Origin: Oopsacas minuta
Taxonomy: Eukaryota > Porifera > Hexactinellida > Lyssacinosida > Leucopsacidae
Assembly: GCA_024704765.1 (NCBI GenBank)
Contig: JAKMXF010000244.1
Location: 53,905 to 117,904 of the forward strand
Direction: 5' to 3'
Length of the DNA stretch: 64,000 bases
The notes below the pieces were generated by a model, which saw only the letters and a program-made list of their open reading frames with translations, was not told where the DNA came from and searched no databases. A program made the translations under genes and the position numbers. Positions 1 to 11,849 of the stretch are shown in pieces. Position 1 is the stretch's first letter. Each line of letters opens with the position of its first letter.

Positions 1-137
1 AAATAATTTTGCAAAAAAACTAGACGTGATACGTATATTTTACAAAATTATTCAAAATCAGTATTAAAATGTGGATTAGAAAATGTTTTGCAATAACAAT
101 CAGCAAATAAAATTTCTTTTTCCGCAGGGCTGTGTTA
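1..137. mobile_element. Terminal end of an uncharacterised TIR element, cut by the window edge
   Basis: Positions 1-137 match the reverse complement of the left terminus of the element at 36909-39208 almost base for base, ending in GCAGGGCTGTGTTA. The body lies left of the window. This shows a third copy of the same family. Confidence 0.8.
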
Positions 138-1650
138 TGATATTTTACTGTGCCGAATAATACTACCAGACAGTATAGTGGCTCAATTAAAATAGTTCAC
201 TCAATATATATATGTATACAAGCCTTTAGCTCTTCGCTACGCGACAATATCAAAAATTGCATAACATAAATCCTTTCCTTGACAATGGACAAACAAACTG
301 ACAGACAAACAAACAATCATCGAGATTTATTAATATAGATTACTATGTTAGTGCATATATTTTTATGTTTCGCTCTGCTTTCACATCTCTAGAGTTTAAG
401 ACACAAAATTTCTCATGTGTACTCGTAGTGACATCTAGTTGTGCACCTGACATTTGAAAAATTTATAATGTGTATATTTTACGCCTTATCACATCTCTGC
501 ATTTAGCTAAATCAGATGTTAGAGTTTCACACTATGCATAAATGCACAAAATTAATTCTGGTGAAATGTATATAATTTAATTTACATGTAATATATTTGT
601 ATTGATTGGAGACTTCAATTGTTCAATAAACTCTGTTTAGTGTATATACACTTAATAGCAAAGCTCCACTCCCTGGGCCGAGCTAATAATCTTATGATGA
701 TCTAGGTTTTGCGAAGAATCATGATGTCAGAACATTTGTCTCATTGTGGGTTACCTGTAATTCAAATTTCAAACTTCAATCATGTACAAACAAATCATTT
801 GTGTTATAATAGTATAGATAATGAATCATACATTATCCGAATATTCCTCCTGGACCAAGTTCATATTTAAGTATGTATAAACGATCTCGGTTATCAGGAA
901 GGGAGACTTTTTGAAATATTTTTACTAGTCCCAATTAGTTCAAATAATCGAGATAGCAATATAAGTAACAAGGTTGCAAGCGAGTAGTTCAAGTCGATAA
1001 GTCCAATAAATTTCCTCAACAGTTGAGTATTTAGTTCGCTCCCGAATATCAGTATTCAATATTCGGTTAACTACCCAAATATATTCCTGAAACCGAATAC
1101 CAACGCAGTGCATCCACGATCAGGCAAGCTCAATGATCCGAACCTATCCCATGGTATTAGCTTCTAAACCATTGTCTAAATCACTAACTCGATCAACAGG
1201 ATCATATTATTTCTTTGTCCATTGAATTTATACCTGCTAACTGTCCCGTTTTGCGTAGGACTTCCGCATATTCGGATAGGTTTTGAGGCTAATGTTACGG
1301 CGAAACTTGCTCAAATCATAATTTTCCAGTGTTAATAGTAATCCAGCCTTATGTATTTATACTACTCCCACTATGTCCCGCTAAATGAATACATTCAGTC
1401 TAGGGATTTTCTTCACTCGTGTTGTCGAGCATGCTATTTATTGGCTCAGCCCGAATCAATTATCATGTTAGAGAGGTCATTTTATTCGGTAATCAATTGT
1501 CTATCAAATGTATTGGGTGATCAAGTATTTATTAAACAATAGCTATCTCTATAAAGGCCTACCATCAGGTATACCAGGGATATAGCAGTGTACGGTAAAT
1601 ATTATGATATTAGTACACAGATAGGTTTCATATCCCACAAACAGTAATTT
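138..1650. other. AT-rich DNA, no gene recognised
   Basis: Downstream of the last recognised UBR4 exon in gene orientation, so probably intron. The only open frame (1351-1542, plus) has no recognisable feature. About 700-800 contains a short piece resembling the interspersed repeat seen at 49790 and 58640. Confidence 0.4.
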
Positions 1651-1654
1651 TATG

Positions 1655-2402
1655 CCCAAGTAAACGTATTAAAGATATGTAGAATATCATGTCTCCAAAC
1701 CAACAAGGCAAAATTATCAAAATGTGCCAATATTTGCATAAAAGCATTATTTGGAGAATATGGCCCAATCTTTAATGCGGTGTAGAACGTCAATAACCGC
1801 AACTTTGATTTAAAAAGGATGCTCTTGTAATACATATCAAAATTTTGCTATAATAAAATGGCAGGATTTAGTTACAGTAGTGACCATTACTGGCAATAAT
1901 TTGTCAGTATGCATTTATAAGTCGAAAACACTTCATGATACAACAAAACTCACTATTCCTGATTTATAGTACATACCAGATTTCCCATACCCTTAGCACA
2001 TGTTGATATGATATCTCCTACAAGAATTGTGCAATCCTGAATATGACCATATATAGCTATATTGATGACTATGCAATAATCCTTTAGATTTCATATCAAA
2101 ATTATAACAAGGGTATGGGAAATCAGGTATATACTATAAATCGGCAATAGTGAGATTGGTTGTATCATTGAGGGTTTTTGACTTATAAATGCATATTGAC
2201 AAATTATCAATAGCCATGTTCACTACTGTAACTCAAAAACCTGCCAACTTTATTATGGTAAATACTTAATATGTATTACAAAAGCATCTTTACATCAAAT
2301 CGTACATTAGCTTTGAAATCAAAGATGCTGGCACATTTTGATAATTAATTTTTTGCTTTGTTGATTTGGAGACATGATATTCTACATATCTTTAATACAT
2401 TT
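1655..2402. repeat. Inverted duplication containing a UBR4 exon
   Basis: Plus-strand 1655-1995 and the reverse complement of about 2108-2402 are alike by eye at roughly 80%, separated by about 112 bp. Landmarks shared by both arms include TATTAAAGATATGTAGA, CATGATATTCTAC (in opposite sense), ATGCATTTATAAGTC and GGAAATC next to CATACCC. Arm 1 holds the intact exon; arm 2 has lost roughly 40 bp of it and shows no open frame. Confidence 0.85.
1666..1847 (-). CDS. UBR4: Probable UBR4 exon after the zinc module
   Basis: Acceptor TTTATTATAG at the high side, then an open frame starting QNFDMYYK and running through LKIGPYSPNNAFMQILAHFDN. This is collinear with the human segment [34 protein letters not shown]. 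A possible donor AATAC|GTTTAC gives the low boundary used, leaving phase 2; the frame itself stays open to 1650. A degraded inverted copy of this exon lies at about 2108-2402. The next exons would be left of the window or in unrecognised sequence before 1650. Confidence 0.7.
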
Positions 2403-2705
2403 ATTGGTACATGAAAGTACAGTTTGTGCGATCTGAAACCATTCTGTACACTAATAGGATATTTATTGTACACTACTATAGCCCTGGTCGAAAAACTTGA
2501 AGTTGATGGTTGGCCTTTTGTAGGGAAGGTTATGGATAAACATAATATTAGTTTCGACCTGTTTCAACCTTAGCATACATGTATACGTATATTCCCGCAA
2601 CAGCGAATTTGGCTATTCCATCCCACAGTTCTATTTGATTTCTAATTAGGATGATAATTTCAAATGATGCTACACAATAATGATGTATTATGAAACACCC
2701 TCACG

Positions 2706-2772
2706 ATCAAGAACTAGTGGCAAGTTTCCAGCTTCCTTTAATCAAGATACCAATCGAATGACAATATATGAC
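2706..2772 (-). pseudogene. Possible remnant of the UBR4 HYDCH exon
   Basis: A pyrimidine-rich tract and an AG at about 2772 precede a minus-strand reading VIYCHSIGILIKGSWKLATS that ends in a stop. The tyrosine-Cys-His and the later Gly-x-Trp-x-x-Ala vaguely recall the human order HYDCH then REEWESA. The spacing differs, an aspartate is missing, and no good donor in the right phase follows. It may be a decayed exon or chance. Confidence 0.2.
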
Positions 2773-2976
2773 TTCACTTAGTTGTAAGAGTAAAAGCAAC
2801 CAGCATTATTGCGGTGTATAAAACATAATCAATATTATATTGTACAATGCAAACAAGCGTAAAATATGTAGCACACAAATACACAACACAGTGCATTGAT
2901 TCATGATACAACAAAGATTTCTGCTACTACCCGTTTCCTACACCCGTGTCTGGTATATAAATTAGTGGAAATATAC

Positions 2977-3166
2977 CTGATACCGATGTATAACCATGAG
3001 TCTTTCTAGATTTATTCTCAAATTCTTCAAATACACAAGCTTTAGTAAAGGTATATATCCCTAGTATCTTCCGTGGATGGTTTCCATAGCCTTCCATACA
3101 AATACAACAAGTCAATCCAGATTCCTCCAAAATTGAACAGCCTTCACTTGCATATTTCATCTCCAC
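2977..3166 (-). CDS. UBR4: UBR4 exon, first half of the C-terminal zinc E3 module
   Basis: 190 bp: phase 0 at the acceptor (TTTCTAG), 63 codons, one base before the donor GTATAT. Residues [24 protein letters not shown] and [18 protein letters not shown] match the human module ([41 protein letters not shown]). This part carries the CxxC zinc ligands of the hemiRING module that recruits E2 enzymes. The human protein goes on with a HYDCH motif that supplies the remaining ligands; no clear exon for it was found here. The intron upstream is about 23 kb. Confidence 0.97.
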
Positions 3167-3711
3167 CTAGAAAGGTTAAAATTGTTTAAGGTTTCATCAA
3201 AATATGTAAAACAATACTGTGTCCACTGCCTATATCAAATTTCATGAACATATTTTTAAAGGGACATTAAAGTCATGATAAAGAACTAGGAGATGATATA
3301 GGTGAAATACATATAAGTATTTTCAATGAGAAAAGCAATTTTACATATTCAACAAAGCAAAGTAGTACTCAACCAGAGGTGCGGGGTATGTGCAGCATGA
3401 AGAGGGCACAGTTGCGGCATTCGCCGCACTCACTACGCTAAACTACTGTATGTAGATATTCTTTTGCACTTGACACTTGTGGCAGATTGTTGCAATCAGT
3501 GCTTACATCATAATGCATCGATAACTGCAGGCTATAGTTCAAAGAATCGTTGGCTAAATCAAAATAGGAAATTCGAACAGCACTGCAAACAAATGCTAAA
3601 TAATACGGTGGATTAGTGGAATACATTAAAAAAGTACGATATGATCTAGGTGTACATTACGAACATAGTACAATTGATTAAAATGGTGTCAAAATGTGAA
3701 ATATGGTCATA

Positions 3712-5886
3712 TAACACTGGCCAACAACATTTTCTTGGCTGATAAGTTGAGACTATTTCTAGGGTATATCGGGGTCACTAAGCTCGAAAATGGCACTAGT
3801 TCTGGTCAATTGGCTCTACTTTTCGTGATATTGTAAAATTATGTTTTTCAGCATCCGTGAATCTGTGTTCACTGATACCATATAGTATGTATGTATTACA
3901 TTATAACTAGAATTGAACGTACCTAATAAGCAGATAATTTGAGATATTATATGATCTAAATACTTGTCAATCATAAACAAATGTTCCCTTATACGAATTC
4001 CTCTTGTGTGGTTTTGGGGGCAATCACGCATAAGGCTCCTGCAGTAATCTGCCAACATGTAATCGTCCCTTCGTCCTAGGTACTGTTCCTCCATTGTCCA
4101 GATGTCTCTTTGGAATCGTTCACTCTGTTCTTCGCTTAAATCACCAAGATTTTCAGGGAATCTCTCTAAATGGCTATAGAGATAGTGAAGTTTTATGTTC
4201 ATTCTAGTTCCCAGACTGTGGAAGTTCTTGAGCATGCCTTGGACCAGATTCTGGTAGTTAGCCACTTTGGTGTTACCTAAGAATCCCATTACAACATCGA
4301 CAAAGGAATACCACGCGGAAGCCTCAAATCCAGTCATATATGAGGCGAATTCTTCATCTTTTATCAGTTTTCTGATTTGTGGCCCATCAAAGATTCCTGC
4401 CTTAAGTTTTTCGATACTCAGACCACGATATACTGAGCAGAGGTAGTTGAAACAGGTACCATCTTTGTTCAATGCCTTTATGAATTGTTTCATCAGTCCC
4501 AACTTAATTTGTAGTGGGGGTAGGATGATACGGTCACGGCTAACTAGTGGCTCGTTAATGATATTCTTTTTTCCGGCCGCGGCAATCTTTTGACGAACTG
4601 GCCAGTTCTTCTTTTCCCAGTACACCTCATCCGCTCTGCTGTCCCACAAACAAAGATAGCATGGGATTTAGTGTAACCACTTTGCTGTCCTAATAGGACA
4701 TTGACCATTTTCAAGTCCACACATGTGATCCAGTTATGTTCATCATAACACAGCTTTTGTAGGACCATCTTTACAGTTGCATAGCGCTCTTTCAAGATTA
4801 CTGAATGGGCGATCGGAATACAGGCATATTTGTTACCATTATGCAGCAACACACACTTTAGACTCTGTTTAGAGCTGTTGATAAATAAACACCACTCATT
4901 GGGATTGTATTGGGATAGTTCCATTGCTTAGAGAAGTCCTGGGATGTTATTACAAAACACGAAACCGCCTTCTTGCTGAAATAGCGAATAAGTTCTTCGT
5001 CTCTGCGTCGGTAATAAGTTATTCTAGCTTCACTGTGGAGAACATGGTGTTCACTGAGACGGGAAGCCAGGATCTCTGAAGCATCTTTTGACAAGCCTAA
5101 GTCTCTCACTAAGTCGTTGAGCTGCCCCTGTGTGAAAGGCTCCGCTTTATTTATCTGTAATAACTCATTACAGCTATTGCTACAGTAAATGCTGTCCGAC
5201 GATTCATCAATTGCCTCAGTAAACGCAGTATCGTGTAAGGACGTAAAACAGGCACCTGAATTTCGCTGCAGTGTGGAATTGGGCGTCTTGCAGATTGTAT
5301 GTCAGGATATTACTACGAATTCTTTTTCTATCGGTTCCATCCAGACATGTTAACCATGCAGAAGTAACAGTCATCGTGATGGTTCTTGGGCTCTCGCCAA
5401 ACCTTTGGTGCCCCAAACTTCATGAATTTTGCTTTTCCTTGGGTCCATAGGCGGAGGGTTTCTGTGCAAAATTTGCACATTTTGTGAGGGCTCCATGACT
5501 TATCCTGATCGCCTAATTTAATACCAAAGTAAGCCTGATAAGCTATTTTGGTGACATCTCGAATATTAAATCGATGTTTCTTTGCCATATATTCACCACA
5601 AATATGGCAAAAGACATCAGGATCATTGAGGTAACAACGTCTAATGCGTTTTGAATCCATAAAAGGTTTATGTTGTGAACAAATAGTTGTAAATGTTGAT
5701 ATAAACAAACAAACCGAAAATATTTGTAATATTATCTTAAAATTTAGGGTTGTTTAATATCTAGAAAACTCGAGCCAATTTAGCAAAACTAATAGTATTT
5801 TCGAATACAGCAACCCCGATATACCCTAAAAACACTCCAACAATCTGAGCCAAGAGATAGAAATATTTTTTTGTTGACTTGTGTAA
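3712..5886 (-). mobile_element. Uncharacterised TIR DNA element, older copy
   Basis: 2,175 bp bounded by imperfect inverted repeats of about 115 bp. The left end begins TAACACTGGCCAACAACA, the right end (reverse complement) TTACACAAGTCAACAA, and both then share CTTGGCT and AGGGTATATCGGGGT. It encodes the same protein type as 36909-39208, also on the minus strand. No clear target-site duplication was seen. It lies in a UBR4 intron. Confidence 0.8.
3816..5660 (-). pseudogene. Zinc-finger, transposase-like protein of the uncharacterised TIR family, broken
   Basis: Starts MDSKRIRRCYLNDPDVFCHICG and goes on with LGDQDKSWSPHKMCKFC and VWREPKNHHDDCYFCMVN. Then, in other frames, come FINSSKQSLKCVLLHNGN, VDLKMVNVLLGQQSGYTK, FDGPQIRKL and LSEEQSERFQRDI. 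Paired cysteines suggest zinc binding near the N-terminus. I recognise the family only as an abundant, unnamed multi-copy protein of invertebrates. The three acidic positions (FINSSK with Asn in place of the Asp seen in the other copy, CVDLK, EEQSERF) could be a decayed RNase-H-like triad; that is inference. At least three frame changes make this copy non-functional. Confidence 0.75.
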
Positions 5887-8875
5887 TGGATAATTTGAAT
5901 CACTTTGAAAATATCATTATCCATAGTTTGCAGAACTTTTTGACGCAATTCGGATTAGCGAGGGTTTAGTGTATGTAGGTATATAGCTGGTATTATCAAT
6001 CGAAATAATATTCATAAAGTTCAAAATTCAAAACACTTGAGAGAAATGCAGATTCTCTAGGCATTTTCGTGCAAGGGTGAAAATAATCCAAGAGTCAGGA
6101 GAACAGCAAGCGAACGAAACACTTGTTCTGATAGTATACGAAAGGCAATGTAAATGACGCTTCGTAATTACGAACCTCGGACTTATCTTTGATCCTTGCC
6201 CAATACTTTCAAGTTTGATATGTGATGTCTAAAGAAAATCAAATCGATACACATGTTGAAGTATTTCAGAAGATTTTAGTCGTCATGATTGTAAAATGAC
6301 TTGCAATTAGTTACATAGAAGTGAATATCACTCCTAGGTGGCTGGTGGTCTAGGTGTCATGCGATACAATCGGATATGCTGATAGATGACTATTAGAGTG
6401 CGTGTTGCAATATACTTAAGACGGTTAGACTCTTCCAACAAAATACTAACACTACCTACAATACATAAGGTCTCACAACTGATTATTAAGGACCAGGGAT
6501 ACACGATGAGACTAAAGGCAAAAGTTAAGAAATATGGAATTAGTCATCATTGGAGCGTATATTAAGCTGAGGTTGGCATAATTAATTGATTTTGTGGGAT
6601 TGGAAACCAATTAACAAATGATTATGTTTCACATCAATATCAATGAAAAATCAAAAGTAATATTATTAAATAATGAAATTTATTGCACATTAATAGTGCA
6701 GCGAAACATTTAGAGATTTGAACAATGAAATATACCAAAATTAAGATATCCAGCCTGACCACTCTAATTTGAGTCGCAACTTGTAAAAGCCATCGTGATG
6801 CCCTTAAATTACAGACAATCAACTTTCAAATACATGACTGTACAATAGTGGATACTAAAAAGCTAATTTACAAATAGAATACAATAAAATCTCCGTTAGT
6901 GAACATCTCGAAAATAGTGAACTCTATTTTCGTCACAAATTTATCTCAATCAGGTGTTGGAACTCGAACACTTTGATATAGCGAAAAACAAACTTCGTTC
7001 CGTGTGTTCACTTTGGAGAGGCTTGACTATAACAAGAATCGTAGACAAGACATCCAAGTAAACTTAAGAACACTTAAAATCAAATTGAAGAACAAAAAGT
7101 ATTTGAATTTATACGCAGTACTATGGAATTGCTATTCTGAGAAATATGTTTTATCAGTGCATCTTTATGCGGGAATCAAAATTGTTCATCCCACTAAAGT
7201 ATTGCAGGAATTGTGAGAAGGCAAAGAAATGAATTGATATTAAAGTAAATCAAAATCAAATCATTAATAATGTGATATAGGAAAGATCAATTCTCAAATC
7301 ATCGAATTTAGGCGAAAAATAAATTACCAATGACTTAGACAAAGCCATGTTAGTAACGTATTATATAGCAGGATACTTTTGTGTTTTTAGAATTTTTAAC
7401 GAAGCCATTGGCTGTGTTTAACTTTTAAATTTACGTTGTTCATACCCAAAAATGGTAAATTGTTAAGTATTTATTAACTCAAAAATGGCAAATTTTTCCC
7501 ATATAATATAGCTTGGTATTGGTATTGAAATTTTTGTGAAAGTTGAAATCATAATATTATTCTTTGCAGTTAGATTCAAATTTCAATACATAATATTGCC
7601 AATTGCTGTTCTGCCCAAATATTGAAATGAAACTAGGACATTGAGGGAAATCCCTGTATTCAAGATGCTAAACCAAGGATATGAGCTCAGACAATCTTGT
7701 CTTTGGGAAATACATATGGAAGATGTTGGTTATCAAAAGACTGTCAGTGGGTGTTCCACTCATTCCCTGGAGGTTGACATTGAGTACCTAATGAAGTTTG
7801 ACATTATCGAGGAATCCCTCAAAAGCATCTCAAGCTGAAATAATGTGTTGTACAGTGTATCCAAAACGGATGCTCATTTTACTATTTCACCTAGTCTACC
7901 ACAAAGCTACCCTTGTCTCTCCTTCTAATCGAAAGATGATAAACTCATATCCTATGCTATGAATCTCAGTCTGATGTCAAACACTGAAGATAATGAGAAG
8001 TTTCATATTAGCAGTATACAAGATTTACAAGCCTATTTACAGTTTCTTTCTATTCTTAAACAAGGTCAATTTGGTATCCGAATCACATACTTATTAGTAG
8101 AATTTGATCTTCCAGTAAAAGCATTCCATAGAGGTTTAATTAAACCGATTTCTCGAATTTCCGTTAGTGACACACGCCAAATTGTGATGCTACTATATGA
8201 GATAGCACTATGCCAAGTTCTGATAGCCAAATAGCAATTCTAAGTCAAACAATCATTGTTCAGTGTCTACACGGTATCACATTAAAATTCTTCATTTGAC
8301 TCATATTACAGTTATTGATAATAACTAGAATATGTCAGAGCCAAATGAATAATTGCCCTGAAGATATTATGCTACAATTTCCTTGTTGTTAGCTCCAAAA
8401 TAGGATGACTGAGAAAGCGCACTTTGCGCTAAATATCATAACCCAAATTTTTGAAACTTAGAACACATCGTGTAACAAATATCTTCAGGTTAGTCTTGCC
8501 TGTCTTTTTTTCGTTTCAATAAGTTGGAGAAACTATATTCGTCGTTTGAAATCAAAAATAAATTCTTAAAATTCTATCAACTCAAATTATTTTCGTCAAA
8601 ATAAACTGTTTGGAATCTTTACCACATAAGTATGCCTAAACAAGTTCGTTGAATGATCCATTGTCTATTCTTCATATTTAAAGAGGAAAGTTTTGTCTTC
8701 CTTTCAAGAGTTGTTTATTGTTTAGACGCTCTGCAGTAACAGCCTGAAAAGGGTGGTAAAGTAAGCAAGCGAACACTCCTAGCTTCAAGCATGACTGGCT
8801 AGTAATACCTCATTAACACATTTTCTACCAGAAGATTTGAATTACTCCAATATTTTAATATCATCCTTACATATA
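5887..8875. other. Intron DNA with transposon scraps
   Basis: Around 5950-5965 a stretch reading GGATTAGCGAGGG in reverse resembles the pogo/Tigger-like terminus at 20035. About 6885-7050 (TCCGTTAGTGAACA, TATAGCGAAAAAC) looks like another pogo-type relic. Plus-strand frames at 7641-7838 and 7959-8234 are open but unrecognised. Confidence 0.35.
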
Positions 8876-10008
8876 CAGTAGTGGCTAAATTAATTGCACC
8901 AAGAGGTGCAATTAATTCGGTCACATATTTAAACGCCGTATTGCCTTGTTTTTTCAATTAATATGAGCACTTTTGCTGTTGATAACATCTAAAACGCGTA
9001 TAGGCATAGACTTTACTAATTTTCACTAATTTTCTAAGTTTCTGGGTCACTTTTCCATACCTCGACAACAGATATTATAACCTTCTCCTTGGTGGTGCAA
9101 TCAAGATTCTGCAAACCACTCTTTATAATGGCCAAAAGGTTTTCAATCGGAGCAATATCGGGAGAGTTGCCTGGCCACTCCATAACATTAATGTTACTTG
9201 CTTGGTAATGCTTTGTACCACCTTGGACGTGTGGCATGAGGATAGATCTTGTTGGAGAACACAATCTCCATTTAGAAAGAGTTCTTGGAGCTGGGGTTTG
9301 ATTCTGCTGTCGATAACATCCATATACTTGGCGAGTTCATCATACCTTCCCGCATATGTGCAATTGTCCTGTCCCCTGGGCACTGGAGCAACCCTAAAAC
9401 ATGGGTATTTGACTCCCTGGTTGATATAAGCTGGACGAATGGGGGATCGATAGCCTTTGCTGAGCCTGCACATAAAAATGTGATTCATCGGTGAAGAGGA
9501 CCTGCAAACAACCTGTAGTAAGTTTCTACTATGGAAATATTAAGGCTATAAACATGAAATATCTTACTTTTCCCAATTATCGAGCGTCCAAGTTCGGTGA
9601 TTCTTTACCCATTTGAGCCGACGTTGGCACATGACTTTGGCTAGCAGCTGTTTTTCTTTGGAGTGCAACCCTTGCGTCCTCCATCGTAAAGTATGCGACG
9701 AACAGTCCGAGCGCTCACATCTAAGCCCAAAATATGCTTAATCTGGTTCGGGAGGGCCTTGGTGTTTTTATTACTAGCTGTAAGGACCATTCGCCTCTCT
9801 CGCTCAGTGGTTTTTGCCTTCCGTCCACAGCATCCATGCCGTTGAGTTTTACGATCACCAATTTCTTTGACTTTTTACATATTCTGACAACCGTGTTTTT
9901 GTCATTATGTAATCAATAACTGGAGTCCTTGTGCAACTGCATATAGATATCTAGTCATAATGGGAAATAGATTAAACCTATCTTGGTGCAATTAATTCGC
10001 CATTACTG
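8876..10008 (-). mobile_element. Tc1-like transposon
   Basis: 1,133 bp with inverted ends CAGTAGTGGCTAAATTAATT and, from the right, CAGTAATGGCGAATTAATT. Both run on to GCACCAAG and are flanked by TA. Size, ends and TA target fit Tc1. The first bases also hold an internal palindrome (TTAATTGCACC / GGTGCAATTAA). It lies in a UBR4 intron with its gene on the same strand as UBR4. Confidence 0.9.
9034..9958 (-). pseudogene. Tc1-like transposase, broken
   Basis: DDE transposase acting on its own TIRs. The helix-turn-helix half (about 9570-9860) reads DVSARTVRRILYDGGRKG. The catalytic half has FTDESHF (first Asp), LQQDLSSCHTSK (second Asp) and WPGNSPDIAPIENL (Glu), but these sit in different frames. 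At least two frameshifts and several stops disable it. Between the DNA-binding and catalytic halves lies an apparent 66-bp intron (9502-9567). Confidence 0.85.
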
Positions 10009-11849
10009 TATATATCCGTTGGTCACTACTTTGGCTTTTATCGTATAATGTCAGTTGGAAACTATAAGGCATCATATAATCAGATCTTACATTCAGAGCC
10101 TTGGCTTAAAGTCTCGAATTCTCATCTAGTCTGACTGTATTAAGTATATCTTTATTACAAGAGTCCATTAATCTTGCTCTAGAATGGGTATTGCAGACTG
10201 TAACAATGAGCTTGATCTTGATTATTACCTACAATATCAGACCTGTCGGGTGATGAATGTGATATTCAGTCTCTTCACTCATTTGTATTCATTGTTGCGA
10301 TTCATTACATCAGTATTTGAAAAAGTTTGATCGTCATTGTGGTTTTGTCAAGATGCCTAGACTGTTAAAACCACCATCGAGAATATATTTGTATCTCATT
10401 TCAAACTTCTAGAGCTTTCTGATCAAGAATCTTTAAAATATCAATCTGAGATAGTGCTAGAAAGTATTATTGATGTTTGGAAATATAAATTAACCTTGAA
10501 ATACTTAGTAATAATAAAATGTGATATTAGTAGAGACACTATCTAGGAAAATTCTTGTTGATTTATCGAAAATTGACATCTTGGAAACAGATTCTAATAT
10601 CTGGAGTAAATCTGCGCTTCTTGTTGGAGTAGTGGTTGTGATATCCTGCGTAAAAGTATTCTTATCAGTTAATTGTTTCTGAAGCGAATACAATATATAA
10701 GAAAATTCAAAGGTTATTGCCCAAAAAAAGAAAAAAGAATTGAAGATAATCAAAAGTTTTGGATTAACTATTTGTGTAATAAAACCTGTAGGGGGCAAGG
10801 GCGGCTGGGAGGGGACATGAAGGAGGCAGCAAAATCCAATTCGGTTGTTTGAAGTGGAACAATCGCCACTTTAGAAAGTGTCACGTTCTCTAAATAAGTA
10901 CAAAGTATATTCTTGAGGTAATTAGTAATACATATCAATCTACATACACATGCTAACTGTTGAGTATTATTTTTTCAGATAGTTAGGTAAAAATATAATG
11001 GACCTGGCGAAACCGGAGGAATTTGACGTGAATCAAGATCCCAAGAATCTGATCTACCATATTACGCTGAATAAATGCCAGAGAGCATATATATTTCGTG
11101 CGGGAAGATATGACGGCGATTATTCAGGTCCATAAATTAATGAACTTTCTATTTCGGCTGGTGCTACAAAGGAGCATATTAAGGGAAATAAGGTATCTTA
11201 CTACAATCATAGAGTATTTCAATGAGGAAAATGTATGAAAGGAGACAAATGCCAGGGAGCATGAATATACATTTAGACACAAGCGTAACAGGACTGGGCA
11301 TATCCAGACAATTCACATGCCAGTATTACTACGCTGGCCAAATTTTTTTCAAGAAGAATCATTCAAAATTCGAGTATATATGTAATTAGAACGCCCCGCT
11401 TACAGGGTCGCTGCGGAACAACTTAGGGCCTCAAGTTAGCTAAAGTAAAAACAGCTACATTTCTTGAAGCTTTTGGTGGAAATGCGATGGGATATACTCG
11501 GTATTTGTGCATCAAGAATTGTGAAAATCTCAAAATATCAAAATTCTGGAAATTAATTATACATTCATGATGACATAATGATTTTATGATAAGTTTACAA
11601 TTATTCAAAGTCATGACGTCTGGAGATCTGACATATTGTGGGGCACCTGTGATCAGAGATATAGCTAGTCCGGCTCAAATGCTGCGCCATTACCACACAT
11701 GCAATACTTTCTATGTAAACATTTGGTGATCACTGACAATTAGTTGTGGCATATAAGCCATTTTCCGCACCCTAGATACGTCTTTTTTCTGAGATTCAAA
11801 TTTCAACAATCTAGTGTTTATTGGCATCCTGCATTAGCGTACCATCATC
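10009..11849. other. Intron DNA
   Basis: No gene recognised. 10998-11135 (plus) is a short unrecognised open frame. About 11400-11640 resembles the interspersed repeat at 58640-59260. Confidence 0.35.
10998..11135 (+). CDS. Small unrecognised open frame, 45 residues
   Basis: ATG-initiated frame starting MDLAKPEEFDVNQDPKN and ending in TAA, preceded by a TTTTTTCAG that could be an acceptor. The composition is more coding-like (charged, few AT-driven residues) than its surroundings. No homolog comes to mind and no downstream exon was found. It may be a scrap of the nearby GC-rich fossil block or chance. Confidence 0.2.
   Translation: MDLAKPEEFDVNQDPKNLIYHITLNKCQRAYIFRAGRYDGDYSGP

Noticed and set aside
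7641-8234. Two plus-strand open frames as a host gene
   Set aside because: No recognised motifs, no supported splice junctions and no start context; insufficient to call a gene.
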